This document shows positions 40,769 to 48,119 of a stretch of DNA of 64,000 bases, piece by piece (within the stretch, counting starts at the first letter, position 1; each line of letters opens with the position of its first letter). A program made the translations under genes and the position numbers. The notes beneath the pieces were generated by a model, which saw only the letters and a list, made by a program, of their open reading frames with translations, did no database searches and was not told the origin of the DNA. Source of the DNA: Actinoplanes sp. DH11 (GTDB taxonomy: Bacteria; Actinomycetota; Actinomycetes; Mycobacteriales; Micromonosporaceae); contig NZ_JAHWGU010000005.1 in assembly GCF_020873875.1 (NCBI RefSeq), positions 124,001-188,000 of the forward strand. Direction: 5' to 3'.

Positions 40769-41674
40769 ATGTCCCCGATCTCATCCGTCAAGCGCGAACT
40801 GCTCGTCCGTCACCTGCAGGCCTGGGCGGCGGGTGCGCTGCACCGGTCCCGGCGGGCCACCTATGTGCACGGCTACGCCGACGCGGACGGCGGCGCAGCG
40901 GCGGAGGCGGCGGTTCGTGCCCTGGCCGAGCTGCCCGACCTGACCCGCGGGCGGGAACTGTCCATGGTGGCGGTCGGCGACGACGTCACCGGGGTGGGTG
41001 AGCGGCTGATCGGGGCCCAGCGGGACATGGGCGCGGGGGCCGGGCTCGCGGTGCTCCCGGTGGGTGGCGGGACTGACGCGCGGTTGCCGGTAGCGCTGAA
41101 GGCGGCGGGTGCTTCGGGCGTACCCCTGCTCGCCTTCCTGGACGGGGCAAGCGCAAGCGCGTCGCCGGCCGTGCCCACCGTGTCGGCCGCGACCATCGGC
41201 AAGCCCGCCGAGGTGGTGCTGACGCTGGCGCCCGGCGTCTCCGTCGAGCCCTACCGGGAACTGGGGTTCCCGCTGTTCACGGCCGCGGAACTGGCGACCG
41301 GCACGGAACCCGGCGAGGTGGTGGCTTTCGCCACCACCTCCGCGAAGAGCCTGGAGAGCTTCAAGGAGGCGCTCTGGGCGGTGGACGAGTTCGCGGGCGT
41401 ACGGCTACGCGACCCCGCCGACCCGGAACGGCACCTGATCGACATCTCGCTCGAACCGCACCCGGGGCCGTTGCGCCGGGAGATGCTCGCGCACCTGTCC
41501 GTCGTGGGTGCCGCCACGGTGACCGAGCTGCGCACCTTCACGCTCACCGAGACCGTCTACCGAGCCGCGGACGCGACCCGGGTGCTGCATTCGCTTGTCG
41601 ACGCGGGGACGGTGACGCGCAGCCCCGAGCACGGGCGGCTCGGGGGCGACGTCGTGATCCGCGGGAACTCCTGA
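40769..41674 (+). CDS. TcmP-like protein with eroded motifs
   Basis: The 301-residue product begins KRELLVRHLQAWAAGALHRSRRATYVHGYADADGGAAAEAAVRAL. This aligns by eye with the start of TcmP ('three-Cys-motif partner'), where KxxLLxxYLxxW and YxDGFAGPG are conserved. Here DGFAGPG has become HGYADADG. The C terminus (ATRVLHSLVDAGTVTRSP) resembles the winged-helix-like end of TcmP. TcmP genes usually sit next to a three-cysteine-motif partner, which is absent here. The function of the family is unknown. It may be a diverged or repurposed member. Confidence 0.5.
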   Translation: MSPISSVKRELLVRHLQAWAAGALHRSRRATYVHGYADADGGAAAEAAVRALAELPDLTRGRELSMVAVGDDVTGVGERLIGAQRDMGAGAGLAVLPVGGGTDARLPVALKAAGASGVPLLAFLDGASASASPAVPTVSAATIGKPAEVVLTLAPGVSVEPYRELGFPLFTAAELATGTEPGEVVAFATTSAKSLESFKEALWAVDEFAGVRLRDPADPERHLIDISLEPHPGPLRREMLAHLSVVGAATVTELRTFTLTETVYRAADATRVLHSLVDAGTVTRSPEHGRLGGDVVIRGNS

Positions 41675-41678
41675 CGGG

Positions 41679-41861
41679 TCACCGGCTGCGGCTCTTGTCC
41701 TGCTTCCAGGACACCGGACCGGGCAGGTCGTAGCGGTGCGCGCGGGTCTTGGAGTTCCAGGACCAGCGACCGATCTTGAAGGTCCAGGACGAGTAGCCGT
41801 TCTCGGTGAAGTTCAGAATGAGGGGGCCGAACTTCTTGCGGCTGCGGAACACGAGTCCCAT
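41679..41861 (-). CDS. DUF4236 small protein, 60 aa
   Basis: The ATG at 41861 has GGGAG upstream. The peptide MGLVFRSRKKFGPLILNFTE, then SSWTFKIGRWSWNSKTRAHRYDLPGP, matches the DUF4236 pattern of a short beta-rich protein. It is convergent with the TcmP-like gene, with a 4-bp gap. The function is unknown. Confidence 0.75.
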   Translation of the reverse strand: MGLVFRSRKKFGPLILNFTENGYSSWTFKIGRWSWNSKTRAHRYDLPGPVSWKQDKSRSR

Positions 41862-41993
41862 CGGAACGCTCCCATCTCGTTTGGATGGGCGGACGATTCC
41901 CGATCTCCTCGATCCACAAACGTCAGTCGCGATCGACGTGCCCGGATCCGTGCGCGACAAGCGTGGCCGGGCCCGTGCCGGACGCGCGCCGGG

Positions 41994-42449
41994 TCAGCGT
42001 GGCTGCCACGCGTCCGGGCGGGTCGTCAGCTTGCGGACGTGCGCCGGCATCCGGCCACTGATCAGCTCGGCGAGGCTCACCTCGTCGACCACCTCCCGGA
42101 CCGCGGCCCGGACCGCCACCCACAGGTTCGGCAGGTTCTCCGCGGCACCGGTGTACTGCGTCTCCTCGGGGCGCAGGCCGCGCACGCCGGCGAGGGGTCC
42201 GTCGACGGCCCGCAGGATCGACCCGATCGTCACGTCCCGCGGTGGGTGCGACAGCGTGTAGCCACCCTCGGCGCCACGCTGCGCGCGCACCACACCGGCA
42301 CGACGCAGGTCGGCGAGCACCGCCTCGAGGAACTTCCGAGGCATCTCTTGTTCTTGGGCAATGGCCTGGGCGGACATCAGGGCGGGATAGGCCTGCGCCA
42401 AACTGAGGGCGGCCCGGACCGCGTAGTCACCGCGCGCGGAGATCTGCAC
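41994..42449 (-). CDS. Rrf2-family transcriptional regulator without Fe-S cysteines
   Basis: The 151-residue protein starts VQISARGDYAVRAALSLA and has SAQAIAQEQEMPRKFLEAVLADLRRAG and VRAQRGAEGGYTLSHPP, the Rrf2 winged helix and wing. It has no cysteine at all, so it cannot bind an Fe-S cluster as IscR, NsrR or RsrR do, and must sense something else. The GTG start has GGAGGGG 11 bases upstream; the frame is open to 42476. A palindrome 40 bp upstream is a candidate autoregulatory site. Confidence 0.88.
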   Translation of the reverse strand: MQISARGDYAVRAALSLAQAYPALMSAQAIAQEQEMPRKFLEAVLADLRRAGVVRAQRGAEGGYTLSHPPRDVTIGSILRAVDGPLAGVRGLRPEETQYTGAAENLPNLWVAVRAAVREVVDEVSLAELISGRMPAHVRKLTTRPDAWQPR

Positions 42450-42486
42450 CTGACCATCATGCCCCTCCCACGCCAATCGGACGTAT

Positions 42487-42503
42487 ATACCCCAGGGGTT
42501 TAT
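42487..42503. promoter_or_regulatory. ACCCC-A-GGGGT palindrome upstream of rrf2-type gene
   Basis: ATACCCCAGGGGTTTAT contains an 11-bp perfect dyad. It looks like CsoR/CstR-type operators (TACCC/GGGTA), though the adjacent regulator is Rrf2. It lies 40 bp before the regulator start, where its promoter should be. Confidence 0.45.
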
Positions 42504-42529
42504 GGGAATTGCCGGCCGCAGAATTACCG

Positions 42530-43420
42530 TCAGTCAGACGGCAGTCGCTGACCGGGTATCCCGCTGGGCTGATCGTCGCGGTACCGCGTCCGGAAATGGC
42601 CAGGGCTCAGGCCGGTCTCCCGGTGGAAGAAGCGGCCGAAGTTCGTCGGTTCCCCGAACCCGAGACTGCGGCCCACCTCCGCGACCGACAGCGGCGTCGC
42701 GGCGAGCAGCCGCTGCGCCTGAAGGGCGACGCGGTCGTCGACGACCTGCTTGGCGGTGCGGCCGGTGAGTGCCAGGCTGGCGCGGGTGAGGGTACGCACG
42801 GAGCAGCCGAGCTCGCCCGCGTAGTCCTCCACCCGGCGGGTGTGCGGGTAACGCTCCTCCAGGCGCCGGCGGAACCGCTCGAAGGTGCGGCTCTCCACGT
42901 GCCCCGGCGGCGGGTCGCCCGGGTCGAGCAGGCTGATCCGCAGCAGCAGGGCGGCGAGCTGGTGCCGGAGCAGGGCGGCGACCACCGGGTCGCCGGCCGA
43001 TTCCCCCGGTGGCCCGGCGGTGTCGCGTGCCAGGCGGTCGAAGGTCGCGTCGTCGTCCAGTCGCACCGGCCGGCGGGCCGGTCCGCCCGGATCCTCGGGC
43101 GCGAGGCCGGGCAGCTCGTCCGGATGGCCCGCCGGCGCGAACAGGCCCGGGCGGAAGACGATCGTCCTGGTCTCGTGGTCTCCCGGTTCGAACCTGACCG
43201 CCTGCCCGGGACGGATCCAGAGCAGGGTGCCCGGCGCGCAGCGATGGACACTGAAGTCCACCTCCGCGGTCACCGGACCGGTAACGGTCAGCACGAGAGC
43301 GTGGCAGGGAAGGAGCCCGGTGACGGCGCCGGCGGTCACCGGAAGGGCGCAGCCGCCGATCCCCGCCCGGTCGGGCAGGAGCTGAGCGGGCGCCGCATCG
43401 GCGGAAATGATTGCTGGCAT
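42530..43420 (-). CDS. AraC-family transcriptional regulator
   Basis: The 296-residue protein has an N-terminal cupin-like sensor (about 25-125; CHALVLTVTGPVTAEVDFSVHRCAPGTLLWIRPGQ) and a C-terminal AraC domain (about 190-285). The domain has VEDYAGELGCSVRTLTRASLALTG and SVAEVGRSLGFGEPTNFGRFFHRETGLSPGHFR, with both helix-turn-helices intact. The ATG at 43420 is chosen; GTG 43456 is in frame. The target is unknown. It is upstream of and on the same strand as the Rrf2-type gene with an 80-bp gap. Confidence 0.9.
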   Translation of the reverse strand: MPAIISADAAPAQLLPDRAGIGGCALPVTAGAVTGLLPCHALVLTVTGPVTAEVDFSVHRCAPGTLLWIRPGQAVRFEPGDHETRTIVFRPGLFAPAGHPDELPGLAPEDPGGPARRPVRLDDDATFDRLARDTAGPPGESAGDPVVAALLRHQLAALLLRISLLDPGDPPPGHVESRTFERFRRRLEERYPHTRRVEDYAGELGCSVRTLTRASLALTGRTAKQVVDDRVALQAQRLLAATPLSVAEVGRSLGFGEPTNFGRFFHRETGLSPGHFRTRYRDDQPSGIPGQRLPSD

Positions 43421-43556
43421 CGCGCCGACGGTAACTGTCGATGACGGTCTACGCACCCACTAGTGACCACGCCGGGGCTTATGTCCGTTTTCGTGCTCGG
43501 GATTCGCTATACGTCCGATTCCGATTCCTTTTCGGAGATCTATTACATATCCGGAT

Positions 43557-43603
43557 AAAGGGCGACCCGCGCGGACCGGCAGTGTCCGAGCGGGTCGCCC
43601 TTT
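43557..43603 (-). terminator. strong hairpin terminator of ssgB
   Basis: Perfect 14-bp arms AAAGGGCGACCCGC / GCGGGTCGCCCTTT enclose a 19-base loop that can form an inner GGAC/GTCC stem. It lies 23 bp past the stop of the ssgB gene; the reverse reading leaves a run of T. Confidence 0.85.
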
Positions 43604-43625
43604 GATCACGCGTGCTGTTGCCGCC

Positions 43626-44057
43626 CTATCGGCCTGCCAGCAACCTGTTGACTGCCGCGTCGACGTCCAGGTGGTCGGACTCCCGGCCACGCGGCACCAC
43701 CACATAGGTGCGCCGCAGGAACCGGACCAGGACGCTGCGCGGTACCTCGAACAGCGCGTTGCCGTCCGGTGACGACAGGGCCAAGGCGACGAAGTCGCCC
43801 CGCGGAGTGGCCCAGGGCCACACCCGTACGTCGCCGATCCCGGCCGGCTCATCGAGCCCGGTCACGAGAAGTTCCCGCGCGAAGGACCAGCTCACGGCTT
43901 CCCCACCGGCTGATTCTGCGTGGAACAACACGTGGACCGCATATGGGTCAGCTGGGTCGTACCGCAAGCTGGCGCGCACGGGCAGTGCCGTCGCGTCAGG
44001 CGCTACGAGCCGCAGCGAGGTTTCGACCTCGACGGTCGTTGGACGAATGGTACTCAT
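43626..44057 (-). CDS. ssgB: SsgA/SsgB-family sporulation and cell division regulator
   Basis: The 143-residue protein is full length for the SsgA-like family and has RLVAPDATALPVRASLRYDPADPYAV, FARELLVTGLDEPAGIGDVRVWP, and VALALSSPDGNALFEVPRSVLVRFLRRT. SsgB brings FtsZ to division sites during sporulation septation in filamentous actinomycetes. Of the family members it most resembles SsgB, the one found in nearly all morphologically complex actinomycetes. It stands alone, with its own terminator. Confidence 0.85.
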   Translation of the reverse strand: MSTIRPTTVEVETSLRLVAPDATALPVRASLRYDPADPYAVHVLFHAESAGGEAVSWSFARELLVTGLDEPAGIGDVRVWPWATPRGDFVALALSSPDGNALFEVPRSVLVRFLRRTYVVVPRGRESDHLDVDAAVNRLLAGR

Positions 44058-44333
44058 GGACGAACTCCCCCCGGCACCGCTGCGAGGCTGGTGAACCCCG
44101 CGTTTCCCATACTCAGGTGATCCCTGTCGTTACGCTCCGCCATACGCTGATCTCACCCAGTAGTGGGAAGACGGTTCCGAAAACGCCACCGCGCAGGACG
44201 CAAAGCGATATCTTGTCCTGTTCTGCCCAGGTACTCGGTTCCGCCCGGCGTCGGGTGGTCCAGCAGTTGACTTACTCCGGTAACGTCCATTCCTCCCGGG
44301 TAGTGACGGGGCTCCCGGACACTGAGGGATGAA

Positions 44334-44741
44334 ATGGGCCCAAAAACGGACGACGAGGTTTCAGACGTGCGTGTGCTCGACCGTATCCGGTCCAACTCCA
44401 GCGGGCGGCTCGCTCTCAAGATCGGTGTCGGTGTCCTCGGCGGCCTGGTCGTGGCCGTCGGCATCGTCCTCATCCCGTTCCCCGGCCCCGGCTGGGCGAT
44501 CGTGATCCTGGGGCTCGCCATCCTGGCCGTCGAGTTCCACTGGGCCCGAGGACTCCTCGCCTTCACCAAGCGGCACGTCCAAAGCTGGACCCACTGGATC
44601 GCCCGCCAGTCTCTCCCGATCCGCGCCCTCGTCGGCCTGATCGGCATGATCTTCATCAGCGCGGTGGTCTGGACAAGCGTCCGGCTCAGCTTCGGCATCG
44701 ATCTCGTTCAGGTCGCCCTGGGCTGGCTCGGCATGCGGTGA
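44334..44741 (+). CDS. PGPGW (TIGR02611-type) membrane protein
   Basis: The ATG has GAGGG seven bases upstream. The 135-residue product has IVLIPFPGPGWAIVILGLAILAVEFHWAR, where FPGPGW is the family signature, flanked by membrane helices. Two helices surround the motif and one lies near residue 105-120. The family is found widely in actinobacteria and its role is unknown. It ends 51 bp upstream of the tRNA-Val gene. Confidence 0.9.
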   Translation: MGPKTDDEVSDVRVLDRIRSNSSGRLALKIGVGVLGGLVVAVGIVLIPFPGPGWAIVILGLAILAVEFHWARGLLAFTKRHVQSWTHWIARQSLPIRALVGLIGMIFISAVVWTSVRLSFGIDLVQVALGWLGMR

Positions 44742-44792
44742 CCCCTGATTCGCACGAGACGGGACCCGTCTAGTAGAGTTCCTTCTCGTTGA

Positions 44793-44864
44793 GGGCGATT
44801 AGCTCAGCGGGAGAGCGCTCCGTTCACACCGGAGAGGTCACTGGTTCGATCCCAGTATCGCCCA
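44793..44864 (+). tRNA. tRNA-Val (anticodon CAC)
   Basis: A 7-bp acceptor stem (GGGCGAT / ATCGCCC), D arm with AGCTCAGCGGGAGAGC, anticodon stem CTCCG/CGGAG with loop TTCACAC (anticodon CAC, codon GTG), and T arm CTGGTTCGATCCCAG make a complete cloverleaf. The discriminator is A and CCA is not encoded, as is usual in this group. Confidence 0.95.
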
Positions 44865-44874
44865 CGAGCTTGGG

Positions 44875-44909
44875 GCGCCCCTGTCTGCAGAATGCGCAGA
44901 CGGGGGCGC
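44875..44909 (+). terminator. hairpin terminator after tRNA-Val
   Basis: The 14-bp arms (one G-T wobble) with a 7-base loop are followed by TCGTTTTG, 10 bp after the tRNA. Confidence 0.8.
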
Positions 44910-44995
44910 TCGTTTTGTCATGCGCGACTTCGTCGCGCGGCGGGGGCTTCGCCACCCGCACCCCCTCTGCCGGGCTCGCCCTTTGTGGGTGGCTG

Positions 44996-45140
44996 GGGGC
45001 TCGCTCCGCTTCGCGGTCGCGTCGGGGGCGTTGTGCTTGGTTCGGTCGCTCGGGCTCGCTCCGCTTCGCGGTCGCGTCGGGGGCGTTCTGCTTGGTTTGC
45101 TGGGGCTTGCTCCGCTTCGCGGTCGCGTTGGCGTGCCGGT
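44996..45140. repeat. 51- to 57-bp tandem repeat, about 3 copies
   Basis: Units of GGGCTCGCTCCGCTTCGCGG followed by TCGCGTCGGGGGCGTTNTGC repeat in the gene-free gap between the tRNA-Val terminator and the phosphotransferase gene. The open frame across it has no other coding sign. Nothing else is visible in 44910-45167. Confidence 0.75.
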
Positions 45141-45167
45141 CCTGGGTCGGGACCCTGCTCCTGTTCG

Positions 45168-45998
45168 TCATGGTCGTGTGGTCGCCTGGGCTTTGCCGAG
45201 GTTGCGGCAGAGGGTTGCGAGGTCCTTCTGGCGGCGATATGCCGCCCACTGGCCGGTCCACGTCGCGAGGTCGCGCATCCAGGGCAGGTGAGTGGTGTGG
45301 GCCTTGGCCGACCATTTGTCGGCGTTGCGCGTCGCGAAGAAGGTCATGACGTCGGGGTCGGTCGCAGCCCACGCCGGGTGTCCCGCCACCCACTCTTCGG
45401 CCTGCTGCGGGGTGTGGCCGCTACCGATGAGCCATGGCATGACAGCGGCCAGTTCCACCCACGGTGCGGCCCGGGTCGCCATCGCCCAATCGACGATCCG
45501 CAGACCGCGCGGGGTCACGATCAGATTGGCCGGACAGAGGTCGGTGTGAACAAGCGTGTCGCCGGCCATCGCGGGGTGCTCGAACCCGAGCCGCGCCTTC
45601 GGATCGAACAACGGCACATCAGGTGCTGGCTGGTCACCGAGCACCGTCAGCGCCTCCCCGAGAAGGTGCAGGCCGGGGCTTGCCGGGGACAGGTCGGCGT
45701 GCGGGCCGTCGCAGTGCTCGAAGCCGACCACCAGCCAGCCGGCCGCCTCGAAGTACCACTCGACCGCGGGTGAGTGGGACGTGCTGACGGCCTCACTCAC
45801 CCGCAGCTCGAAGCGCAGCGACCGGACACCGAGATCGGTATGGGCTGCCTTGACGAAGACCTTTCCTCGGCACCCGGTGACGGTGGCGGCTATCTCCGCG
45901 TGGTCACCGGCCGTGGCCGGGATGACGTGACCTTCGCCGACGCGGTCGGCGATCTCGGTCGTGACGGCCTCGGGCAGCTCGTCCCAGTCAATGCGCAT
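45168..45998 (-). CDS. aminoglycoside phosphotransferase (APH)-family kinase
   Basis: The 276-residue protein has the APH/choline-kinase catalytic core: LVHTDLCPANLIVTPRGLRIVDWAMAT with the catalytic Asp and Asn of HxDxxxxN and the metal Asp in IVDW. FVKAAHTD supplies the ATP-binding Lys region. APH-fold kinases phosphorylate antibiotics, choline, homoserine or other small molecules; the substrate here is unknown. It is divergent from the GTPase operon with a 150-bp gap. Confidence 0.88.
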   Translation of the reverse strand: MRIDWDELPEAVTTEIADRVGEGHVIPATAGDHAEIAATVTGCRGKVFVKAAHTDLGVRSLRFELRVSEAVSTSHSPAVEWYFEAAGWLVVGFEHCDGPHADLSPASPGLHLLGEALTVLGDQPAPDVPLFDPKARLGFEHPAMAGDTLVHTDLCPANLIVTPRGLRIVDWAMATRAAPWVELAAVMPWLIGSGHTPQQAEEWVAGHPAWAATDPDVMTFFATRNADKWSAKAHTTHLPWMRDLATWTGQWAAYRRQKDLATLCRNLGKAQATTRP

Positions 45999-46148
45999 CG
46001 ATCAGTCGGCTCTCTCAAATTCCAGGGTTGGGCGGGCAGCAGGACTTCGCCTCGCCGTCCCAGCATCTCTTATGGGCTCATTCGGGCCCGAGCTGGCGAA
46101 TGCGCGGCCGGTTCGGGGATGGACGCCGCCGTTGCTTAAGATCCTCGG

Positions 46149-47297
46149 ATGCAACCGCGAGTGCAGGAACAGCACATTGCCGTGTTCGGCGGAAGTGGCA
46201 GTGGTAAGACGGTGCTGCTGTCCTCGTTCTACGGGGCCACGCAAGAGCCGGAATACCTGCAGCGACGGCTTTTCAACGTCCTTGCCGACAATGTCGGACA
46301 TGGTCAGCGGTTGTACAAGAATTACGTCGGTATGCGGGATGCGGCGGACACGCCGGCGCAGACCCGATTCGCCGCGCGGTCGTACGCCTTCACGGTGAAG
46401 ATGAAAGACGGCTCTGATTCCTCGGAGGCGAAGGCGCGGCCGTTCGACGCGTTGCGCCTCGTGTGGCACGACTACCCGGGTGAGTGGTTCGAGCAGGAGC
46501 CGAGCGGGGCCGAGGAGGCCCGGCGCCGGATCGACACCTTCAAGGATCTGCTCGGTTCCGACGTCGCTCTTCTGCTGGTGGACGGGCAGCGGCTGCTGGA
46601 CAACGCGGGCGAGGAGGAGCGGTACCTCAAGTCGCTGTTCGTCGACTTCCGCAACGGGCTGCTGCGGCTCAAGGACGACCTGCTGAAGGACGGCAAGCTC
46701 GTCGACTTCCCGCGGATCTGGGTCCTGGCGCTGTCCAAGGCGGACCTGCTGCCGGGCATGGACGTGTTCCGGTTCCGCGATCTTGTCATCGACAAGGCCT
46801 GCGACGAGATCGACGAGCTGCGCGATGTGATCGGCGACCTGGTGGAAGGCCGCGACGTACTGTCCGTCGGCGAAGACTTCATGCTGCTGTCGTCGGCGCG
46901 GTTCGCACCGGGCCGAATCGACGTGACCAAGCGGATCGGGGTGGAGCTGATCCTGCCGGTGGCCGCGATCCTCCCGTTCGAGCGGCACCTCCACTGGAAC
47001 AGGATCATGCAGGTGCCCAGCAAGGTCGCCGGGAGCATTCTGGCCGGCACCGAGAAACTGGCCGCAGCGCTGGTCAGGCGCAAGACGAGTGGCCTACCGG
47101 GCCCACTCGGCGCACTGGCGAACCGTGTCGGGCCGGATGTCGTGAGCGAAGCGTTCAAGCTGGTCGGTGACCAGCTCCGAAAGGTCAACTCCGAGGCGGT
47201 GACCAAGCAGGAGAACCTGTCGGCCACCCTGACCAGCTATCGGATGGACCTGGACCGGGGTGAGTCGGAGCGCGTCCTGCTGCGGAGCCGGAGATGA
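46149..47297 (+). CDS. TRAFAC-like GTPase of a coupled two-gene unit
   Basis: The 382-residue protein has a P-loop GGSGSGKT at residues 14-21, DYPG at 108-111 (Walker B/DxxG) and LSKADL at 195-200, a form of N/TKxD giving guanine specificity. An insertion with LLLVDGQRLL lies between. The C-terminal half is helical. The G1/G3/G4 set marks a GTPase related to the stand-alone DO-type GTPases described in bacterial conflict systems, though I cannot place it precisely. It has no membrane segment. The next gene starts within its stop codon, so the products probably act together. Confidence 0.8.
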   Translation: MQPRVQEQHIAVFGGSGSGKTVLLSSFYGATQEPEYLQRRLFNVLADNVGHGQRLYKNYVGMRDAADTPAQTRFAARSYAFTVKMKDGSDSSEAKARPFDALRLVWHDYPGEWFEQEPSGAEEARRRIDTFKDLLGSDVALLLVDGQRLLDNAGEEERYLKSLFVDFRNGLLRLKDDLLKDGKLVDFPRIWVLALSKADLLPGMDVFRFRDLVIDKACDEIDELRDVIGDLVEGRDVLSVGEDFMLLSSARFAPGRIDVTKRIGVELILPVAAILPFERHLHWNRIMQVPSKVAGSILAGTEKLAAALVRRKTSGLPGPLGALANRVGPDVVSEAFKLVGDQLRKVNSEAVTKQENLSATLTSYRMDLDRGESERVLLRSRR

Positions 47298-47638
47298 GCC
47301 TCATCTGGGCGACACGCGGGCGTACGTGGGGCTTCCGGTTCCTCCTCGACGGAGGGCTCGCCGATCCGCTGCTGGAGTACGAGGCCGCCTTCGCGGACGC
47401 CGGGGACGGGCCGGAGGTCTGTCACCGTGCCGGTGACCGGGTGGCGCTGCGGTTCCCGGATCCGCTGGGACGCCGAGATCGGGCCGGCCGGGTGATCCCG
47501 CACGATTTCGTGATCTCCGGGTCGTCGGCCGCGGAGATCGACTCGGTGGCGGCCGGTATCCGGCTGGTGTGGGACGCACCGGAGATCTCCGGTGAGTTCG
47601 CGCGGGTCTGGGAACTGCCCGAGCCTCCTCCGGCGTGA
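47294..47638 (+). CDS. small partner protein coupled to the GTPase, 114 aa
   Basis: The ATG overlaps the GTPase stop (ATGA). The product begins SLIWATRGRTWGFRFLLDGG and is mostly beta-stranded, with a DRVALRFPDPLGRRDRAGRVIPHDF segment. I do not recognise the family. Translational coupling suggests a constant ratio to the GTPase, as expected for an adaptor or regulator of its nucleotide cycle. Confidence 0.7.
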   Translation: MSLIWATRGRTWGFRFLLDGGLADPLLEYEAAFADAGDGPEVCHRAGDRVALRFPDPLGRRDRAGRVIPHDFVISGSSAAEIDSVAAGIRLVWDAPEISGEFARVWELPEPPPA

Positions 47639-47701
47639 GCGGCGCCCGGTGGGCTGGTGACGCCTCCGGCACGGCAGCGAAGGCCAGGTGTGATACCGGA
47701 T

Positions 47702-48082
47702 TCAGGCGTTTCGTGAGTGCAGGATGTGTTTGAGCTGCTTGCTGCCTTGCTCGAAGTCGTCCCGATCGGCAGGGCTGACGTTCGCCAGAGAGGCGAAGGC
47801 CGAAGCGGCGTCCTCAATGGTGTAGCCACCGCTGCACCACCTGGTCGAGGATCAGCGCGCCTTCCGCAAAATCTGCGGGGCTTGCGGGTTCTTTGTCAGG
47901 ATCCGCGCGGTGCGGAAGGCGCCGTATCCCGCCGGTCCGTACCCCCACACCATCGCGGTCACGAATGCCTGGACCGCTTCGGCCTCGCTGTCCGCAGCGC
48001 CGGCTGCGCCGTCCCATCGAGCAAGCGCGTACCGCAGCCGATGGGGGATCGCCGGTATCGCACCGTTCGGCATGGGCACCAT
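47702..48082 (-). pseudogene. decayed gene, possible OGG-fold DNA glycosylase relative
   Basis: The frame from ATG 48082 encodes RYALARWDG, FVTAMVWGYGPAGYGAFRTARIL and NPQAPQILRKAR, then hits TGA at 47852. In the same frame downstream the sequence reads sensibly again (SGGYTIEDAASAFASLANVSPADRDDF to a stop at 47702). Between them the other frame reads LILDQVVQR. Two compensating indels near 47865 and 47843 would restore one continuous protein. VWGYGPAGYGAFRT resembles a family of actinomycete OGG-fold proteins. It may be a recent pseudogene or a sequencing error. Confidence 0.5.
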
Positions 48083-48119
48083 GCTGCCACCCCTGAGGTG
48101 CCGGTAGCGCCACGACGCG

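Noticed and set aside
37278..40943. 1221-codon open frame on the plus strand
   Set aside because: It is antisense to the GGDEF and TPR genes, whose protein motifs are clear. Long antisense frames are expected at this GC content.
44793..45167. Integration (att) site at tRNA-Val
   Set aside because: No duplicate of the tRNA 3' end was found elsewhere in the window and there is no integrase gene.
44910..45349. Plus-strand frame after the tRNA-Val gene
   Set aside because: It consists of a 51- to 57-bp tandem repeat and the antisense of the APH-like gene.
47840..47870. UGA read-through or selenocysteine in the OGG-like gene
   Set aside because: The neighbouring frame supplies the missing residues (LILDQVVQR), so paired indels explain the data better than recoding.
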